From positions 1-64,000 of the forward strand of contig NZ_JBGCCT010000022.1 in assembly GCF_041260665.1 (NCBI RefSeq): a DNA stretch of 64,000 nt, given 5' to 3'. This document shows positions 59,267-64,000 of this stretch, piece by piece (position 1 is the first letter of the stretch; every line of letters starts with the position of its first letter). The notes beneath the pieces were generated by a model. It made no database searches. It was not told the origin of the DNA and saw only the letters and a list, made by a program, of their open reading frames with translations. The DNA comes from Catenulispora sp. GP43. GTDB taxonomy: Bacteria > Actinomycetota > Actinomycetes > Streptomycetales > Catenulisporaceae. Position numbers and translations under genes: made by a program.

Positions 59267-62200
59267 GCACACCGGATCCCGTTCACCTGACCGCCGCACT
59301 GGCCGCCCTCCCCGCCGCCGAGCGCGAACGGTACCTTGTCCGCCTCGTCCAGGACCGCGTCACCGCGGTGGTGCGTGAGATCAGGCCGGGCGCCACCGAG
59401 GCGGCGGAGCCGGACCGCAGCTTCCAAAGCCTCGGTCTGGACTCCCTGGGCGCGGTCGCCCTGCACGGCCGGCTCAGCGCCGACACCGGTCTGGCACTCC
59501 CGGTCGCCGTCGCCTTCGACCACCCGACCCCGGCCGATCTGGCCCGGCATCTGCTCGCGCTGCTCTTCGGCACGGAGACGGAGGTGGACGCGGAGCAGAC
59601 GGGTATCCCCGCTTCGGGCCGGTCCGCGTCCGACGAACCGGTGGCCGTCGTCGGCATCGGCTGCCGCTTCCCGGGCGGGGCGGACTCGCCGGAAGCCCTG
59701 TGGCAGCTGGTGGCCGACGGACGGCACGTCAGCAATGACTTCCCCACCGACCGCGGCTGGGACCTCGAAGGGCTCTACGATCCGGACCCGGACACCCCGG
59801 GAAGCGCGTACGTGCGCACCGGCGGGTTCCTGGCCGACGCCGCGGAGTTCGACGCCGACTTCTTCGGCATCTCCCCGCGCGAGGCCGCCGCGATGGATCC
59901 GCAGCAGCGCGTGGTGCTGGAGACGTCCTGGGAGGCGCTGGAGCGCGCCGGCATCGATCCGGGTGTGCTGCGCGGTTCGGCCACGGGCGTGTTCATCGGC
60001 GCTGAGCCCCAGGAATACGGCCCGCGGCTCCACGAGGCGGCGGACGGCCTGGACGGCTACCTGCTGGCGGGTGCGGCGCCCAGCGTCGTCTCCGGCCGGG
60101 TCGCCTACGCCTTCGGGCTCGAAGGCCCGGCGCTGACCGTGGACACCGCCTGCTCCGGCTCCCTGGTCGCCCTGCACCTGGCCGTCCAGTCGCTGCGGCG
60201 CGGCGAGTGCACGCTCGCGCTCGCCGGCGGGGTCGCCGTGATGGGCGGTCCCGGCACCTTCACCGCCTTCTCCCGGCAGCGCGGTCTGGCGGCCGACGGG
60301 CGGGTGAAGGCGTTCGCCGCCGCGGCGGACGGCACCGGGTTCGCCGAGGGCGTCGGCATCTTCGTCCTCGAACGCCTCTCCGACGCGCGCAGGGCCGGAC
60401 ATCCGGTCCTCGCCGTGATCCGGGGGAGCGCGGTGAACCAGGACGGCGCGTCGAACGGGCTGACGGCGCCGAACGGCCTGGCGCAGCGCAAGCTCATCCG
60501 GGCCGCGTTGGCCGACGCCGGGCTCTCGGCCGCCGACGTGGACGCCGTCGAGGCACACGGCACGGGGACCACGCTCGGCGACCCGATCGAGGCCCAGGCG
60601 CTGCTGGCGACGTACGGCCGGGACCGCGACCCGGAAGCCCCGCTGTGGCTCGGGTCGGTCAAGTCCAACATCGGCCACGCCCAAGCCGCCGCGGGCGCGG
60701 CGGGCCTGACCAAGATGATCATGGCTCTGCGGAACGCGGCGCTGCCGGCGACCCTGCATGTGGACGAACCCACCCCGCACGTGGACTGGTCGGCCGGGGG
60801 AGTACGGCTGTTGACCGGGCAGCGTCCGTGGCCGACCGTGGACCGGCCCCGCCGCGCCGCCGTCTCCTCCTTCGGGATCAGCGGCACCAACGCGCACGTC
60901 ATCGTCGAGCAGGCGCCCGCAGCGGTGGACACCGACGGGGACGCGGAGACCGACTCCGGCGTGCCGGTATCTCCGTTGCCCATCATGCTTTCCGCACGAA
61001 GCGACTCGGCCCTGCGCGCACAGGCCCGCTCCCTGGCATCCGTCCTGGGCGAGGAGGCCAACGCGCTGGCGGACGTCGGATACTCGCTCGCGACCACGCG
61101 CGCCTCGCTTCCGCACCGGGCCGTCATCCTCGCCGCAGACCGCGCGGACGCTCTGCGCGGGCTGGACGCACTGGCGGCCGGTGGTGCCGAAACCGGGCTG
61201 GTCCAAGGCGTCGCCGCGCCCGGCGGGCTCGGCATGCTCTTCACCGGGCAGGGCTCGCAGCGTCTCGGCATGGGTGGCGCACTGCACGAGGCCTTCCCGG
61301 TGTTCGCCGACGCCTTCGACGAGATCGTCGGCCACCTCGATCTGCAGATCGACCGGCCGCTGCACGAGGTGCTGCACGGTGCGGACGCCGCGACGCTTCA
61401 GCTCACCGGCTACGCGCAGTGCGCCCTGTTCGCCCTCGAAGTCGCTCTCTACCGGCTGGTCGAGTCCTGGGGCGTGCGCCCGGATGTCCTGCTCGGCCAC
61501 TCGATCGGCGAACTCGCCGCCGCGCACGTCGCGGGCGTGTGGTCGGTCCCGGACGCGTGCGCCGTGGTCGCCGCGCGCGGGCGGCTGATGCAGGCGCTGC
61601 CCGAGGGCGGCGCGATGGCAGCTGTCACTGCGACCGAGGACTATGCCAGGCCTCTTCTGACGGGCGGCGTGGGCATCGCCGCGGTCAACGGTCCCGAGTC
61701 GGTCGTCCTGTCCGGCCCCGACGCCGACCTCGACATGGTCTTGAGGTGTTTGGCCACCGAGGGGCGCAAGACAACCCGGCTACGCGTGTCGCATGCGTTC
61801 CACTCGGCGCTGATGGAACCGATGCTCGACGACTTCCGCAGGATCCTGAGCATCGTTGAGTACCACCCGCCGCGCATCCCGGTCATCTCCAACCTGACCG
61901 GTGGCCCGGCGACCGGCGATGAGCTGTGCACTCCCGAATACTGGGTGCGGCATGTGCGCGAGACCGTGCGGTTCGCCGAAGGCGTGGGCGCGCTGGCCGC
62001 CGCCGGGGCACGCACAGTGCTCGAACTCGGCCCGGACGCGGTCCTGTCAGCGATGGCCCGTGACTGCGTCGAGGATGCGGGCATCGAGTTCCTGCCGATG
62101 CTGCGTCGCGATCGCCCGGAGCCGGAGACCGTTCTCACCGCCGTGGCCACCGCGTACGTACGCGGCACGCCGGTCGATCGCGGCGCGTTCTACGCTGGAA

Positions 62201-64000
62201 CCGGCGCGCGCCGCGTCGAGCTGCCCACCTACCCGTTCCAGCGGCGGCGCTACTGGCTCGCCCCTTCGGCCTCGGCCCGCGTGGACGCGGCACTGTTCGG
62301 GCAGAGCGTTTCCCGGCATCCGCTGCTGACGGCCGCCGTCGGGCTCGCGGACAGCGGTGCGACCGTGCTGACCGGACGGCTCTCGGCGGATTCCGCGCCC
62401 TGGCTCGGCGAGCACGTCATCGCAGGCTCCTGCGTGCTGCCGGGCACGGCCTTCGTGGACCTGGCGCTGCACACGGCGAAGCTCGTCGGTCGTGCGGCGG
62501 TGGAGGAGCTGACGCTGCTCGCGCCGCTGGTGCTCCCGGCGACGGGCGGTCTCGCCTTGCAGGCCGTCGTGGCACCGCCCGGACCGGACGGTCGCGCGAA
62601 TGTCGAGTTCCACGCGCGTAGCGAGCAAGAGGGTGCGCCGTGGACGCGCTACGCCACAGCCGTCCTGACCACGCAGGCCGGACCGTCGTACGTCGGCCTG
62701 GCCGAGTGGCCGCCGACGGGTGCGGAGCCGGTCGACATCGCTGATCTGTACGAGAGTCTGGCCGATGAGGGCTACCGCTACGGTCCGACGTTCCGTTGTC
62801 TGCGCGCCGTCTGGAAGCGCGGCGGCGAGGTCTTCGCCGAAGTCGCCCTGCCGGAAGCGGTCGAAGCGAGCGCCCACCTGCTGCACCCGGCATTGCTGGA
62901 CGCGGTGCTGCACGCCACCGACTTCGCCGAGGGTGAGGCCCGCGAGCCGGGCGAGATCCGGCTTCCGTTCGCCTGGCGGGGCGTGACCGCGTATGCCCCA
63001 GGCGCCTCCGTGCTGCGCGCGCGCATCACTTCGCATCCGGACGACGGCGGCGTCGCCCTGGATCTGGCCGACGAGTCCGGAACTCCGGTCGCCTCGATCG
63101 CGGGGTTCCGTAGCCGGCCGGTTCCGAACGGCACGTTCGGCGGCCCGCGCGCCGAACCGCTCTACGAGATCGCGTGGCGGTCTGTCGTATCGCGCGGCTC
63201 GATCTCGGATGCGGCGTTCGTGAATATTGAGACGCCAGGCGAGTTGACGGACGCGCTCTGCCACGTCACGGACCTTCTCTGCGGTCGGCTCGCCGAGGGC
63301 GGCGACGCGAGGTCTCCGCTCGTCCTGGCGATTTCCGGTGGAGCGAACGCGGCGGCCGTGCGCGGCCTGGTCCGGGCGGTCCAGGCCGAACACCCGGGCC
63401 GTTTCGTGCTTCTGGACACCGACACCCGCACCGACACCGACACCGACACCGACGAGCCGACCCCGGATCTTGCTGCCCGGGCGGCTGCTTGCGGCGAGCC
63501 GGAACTGCGGGTGCGCGGTGGCGAGTTCTCAGCTCCTCGGCTGGTCCGCAGCGTTGCCGTGGCGCAGACGCCGTCGTCCTGGCCCGAACACGGCACGGTC
63601 CTGATCACCGGCGGTACCGGCGGCCTCGGCTCCCTGGCTGCCCGTCACTTCGTGGCCGTCCACGGGGTGCGCAACCTGCTGCTCCTGAGCCGGAGCGGCC
63701 CGGACGCGCCCGGTGCTTCCGCGCTCGCAGCGGAGCTTCGCGAGCTGGGAGCACGGGTCCGGATCGCGTCGTGCGACGTCGGCGACCGTGCCGCGCTGGC
63801 CGAGACGCTGCGCGAGATCCCCGCGGAACATCCGCTCACCGCCGTCGTCCACACGGCGGGCGTCCTTGACGACGCCCTGCTCGCCGACCTGACCCGGGAG
63901 AAGTTCGACGCCGTCTGCCGCCCCAAGGCCGTCGGCGCCCGGAACCTGCACGAACTGACCCGCCATCTCGACCTTCGCGCGTTCATACTCTTCTCGTCCG
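59263..64000 (+). CDS. Type I modular polyketide synthase, first module: ACP-KS-AT-DH-KR (runs off the window)
   Basis: 1579 codons are visible without a stop. Order: N-terminal loading ACP (SLGLDSLGAV, Ser61); KS with VDTACSGS (Cys297) and the His of EAHGTGT and SNIGHA; AT with GHSIGELAAAHVAG (Ser747) and HAFHS (844-848), the malonyl-CoA-specific motif; DH with HVIAGSCVLP (His1051) and HPALLDAVL (Asp1213); KR with GGTGGLGSLAAR (about 1450) and VVHTAGVLDDALL (L-D-D, B-type stereochemistry). Starting with an ACP and no loading AT or KSQ fits priming by a separate acyltransferase, as in VinP1. All visible active sites look intact. Confidence 0.95.
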   Translation, partial: MSTPDPVHLTAALAALPAAERERYLVRLVQDRVTAVVREIRPGATEAAEPDRSFQSLGLDSLGAVALHGRLSADTGLALPVAVAFDHPTPADLARHLLALLFGTETEVDAEQTGIPASGRSASDEPVAVVGIGCRFPGGADSPEALWQLVADGRHVSNDFPTDRGWDLEGLYDPDPDTPGSAYVRTGGFLADAAEFDADFFGISPREAAAMDPQQRVVLETSWEALERAGIDPGVLRGSATGVFIGAEPQEYGPRLHEAADGLDGYLLAGAAPSVVSGRVAYAFGLEGPALTVDTACSGSLVALHLAVQSLRRGECTLALAGGVAVMGGPGTFTAFSRQRGLAADGRVKAFAAAADGTGFAEGVGIFVLERLSDARRAGHPVLAVIRGSAVNQDGASNGLTAPNGLAQRKLIRAALADAGLSAADVDAVEAHGTGTTLGDPIEAQALLATYGRDRDPEAPLWLGSVKSNIGHAQAAAGAAGLTKMIMALRNAALPATLHVDEPTPHVDWSAGGVRLLTGQRPWPTVDRPRRAAVSSFGISGTNAHVIVEQAPAAVDTDGDAETDSGVPVSPLPIMLSARSDSALRAQARSLASVLGEEANALADVGYSLATTRASLPHRAVILAADRADALRGLDALAAGGAETGLVQGVAAPGGLGMLFTGQGSQRLGMGGALHEAFPVFADAFDEIVGHLDLQIDRPLHEVLHGADAATLQLTGYAQCALFALEVALYRLVESWGVRPDVLLGHSIGELAAAHVAGVWSVPDACAVVAARGRLMQALPEGGAMAAVTATEDYARPLLTGGVGIAAVNGPESVVLSGPDADLDMVLRCLATEGRKTTRLRVSHAFHSALMEPMLDDFRRILSIVEYHPPRIPVISNLTGGPATGDELCTPEYWVRHVRETVRFAEGVGALAAAGARTVLELGPDAVLSAMARDCVEDAGIEFLPMLRRDRPEPETVLTAVATAYVRGTPVDRGAFYAGTGARRVELPTYPFQRRRYWLAPSASARVDAALFGQSVSRHPLLTAAVGLADSGATVLTGRLSADSAPWLGEHVIAGSCVLPGTAFVDLALHTAKLVGRAAVEELTLLAPLVLPATGGLALQAVVAPPGPDGRANVEFHARSEQEGAPWTRYATAVLTTQAGPSYVGLAEWPPTGAEPVDIADLYESLADEGYRYGPTFRCLRAVWKRGGEVFAEVALPEAVEASAHLLHPALLDAVLHATDFAEGEAREPGEIRLPFAWRGVTAYAPGASVLRARITSHPDDGGVALDLADESGTPVASIAGFRSRPVPNGTFGGPRAEPLYEIAWRSVVSRGSISDAAFVNIETPGELTDALCHVTDLLCGRLAEGGDARSPLVLAISGGANAAAVRGLVRAVQAEHPGRFVLLDTDTRTDTDTDTDEPTPDLAARAAACGEPELRVRGGEFSAPRLVRSVAVAQTPSSWPEHGTVLITGGTGGLGSLAARHFVAVHGVRNLLLLSRSGPDAPGASALAAELRELGARVRIASCDVGDRAALAETLREIPAEHPLTAVVHTAGVLDDALLADLTREKFDAVCRPKAVGARNLHELTRHLDLRAFILFSS
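63415..63453 (+). repeat. Hexanucleotide repeat in the DH-KR linker
   Basis: After GACACC-GACACC-CGC, four perfect ACCGAC copies (63430-63453) encode Asp-Thr/Thr-Asp dipeptides. It lies between the DH and KR catalytic regions. It is in frame and probably a flexible linker that can vary in length by slippage. Confidence 0.7.

Noticed and set aside
59242-61527. Large antisense frame opposite the PKS KS-AT region
   Set aside because: No conserved motif; explained by high third-position GC of the PKS coding strand.

Overview
The window is about 70% G+C with GTG/TTG starts, overlapping stop/start codons, ECF sigma, SARP, LAL and HxlR regulators, many secreted proteins and a modular polyketide synthase. 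That points to a filamentous actinomycete (Streptomyces/Catenulispora-like); the genus cannot be fixed from the sequence alone.

Layout. (1) 1-4.8 kb: the end of a pirin, an acetyltransferase, a SnoaL-like protein, then a minus-strand alkylation-damage operon: ECF sigma, ogt, a short ORF, an Ada-type zinc-binding protein, an unknown protein and an AlkB-like dioxygenase. (2) 4.5-14 kb: a minus-strand operon (secreted PQQ-type propeller, secreted SMP-30-like propeller, SnoaL-like protein, amidohydrolase) diverges from a full-length LAL regulator. A truncated LAL copy and two copies of a small protein family flank it as an inverted duplication. (3) 14-25 kb: a SARP/AfsR regulator, then a secreted cell-surface locus with a very large SGNH hydrolase, three small peptidoglycan-binding-like secreted proteins, a decayed SGNH gene and a DUF4232 protein. 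(4) 24.8-25.7 kb: a scar with a large hairpin, a superoxide dismutase fragment and the 3' half of a tRNA-Pro. (5) 25.8-41.5 kb: the K+ uptake locus (kdpD, a micro-ORF, kdpF, kdpA, kdpB, kdpC), a Na+/H+ antiporter, an SDR, membrane proteins and kdpE 11 kb from kdpD. A shared GTTTGCATC-type element lies upstream of both kdp arms. (6) 41.5-47 kb: a patchwork with a decayed ECF42-type sigma/DGPF pair, a SnoaL-like protein, an HxlR regulator, a tfoX-like fragment ending at a tRNA-like inverted repeat, an NhaA-DsbA fusion and a lipoprotein.

(7) 47.3-64 kb (open at the right edge): a biosynthetic cluster matching the beta-amino-acid macrolactam (vicenistatin-type) starter pathway. Glutamate mutase (GlmS+GlmE) makes 3-methylaspartate. 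A VinN-like adenylation domain loads it on a stand-alone ACP, and a PLP decarboxylase converts it to a 3-aminoisobutyryl unit. A VinM-like adenylation domain should add a protecting alanine, a VinK-like acyltransferase should move the dipeptide to the N-terminal ACP of the PKS, and a VinJ-like peptidase should later remove the alanine. Notable features are the fusion of the two adenylation enzymes into one 1019-residue protein, the ACP gene on the opposite strand overlapping the acyltransferase gene, an A-PCP-C NRPS at the cluster edge, and a type II thioesterase broken by an internal deletion.
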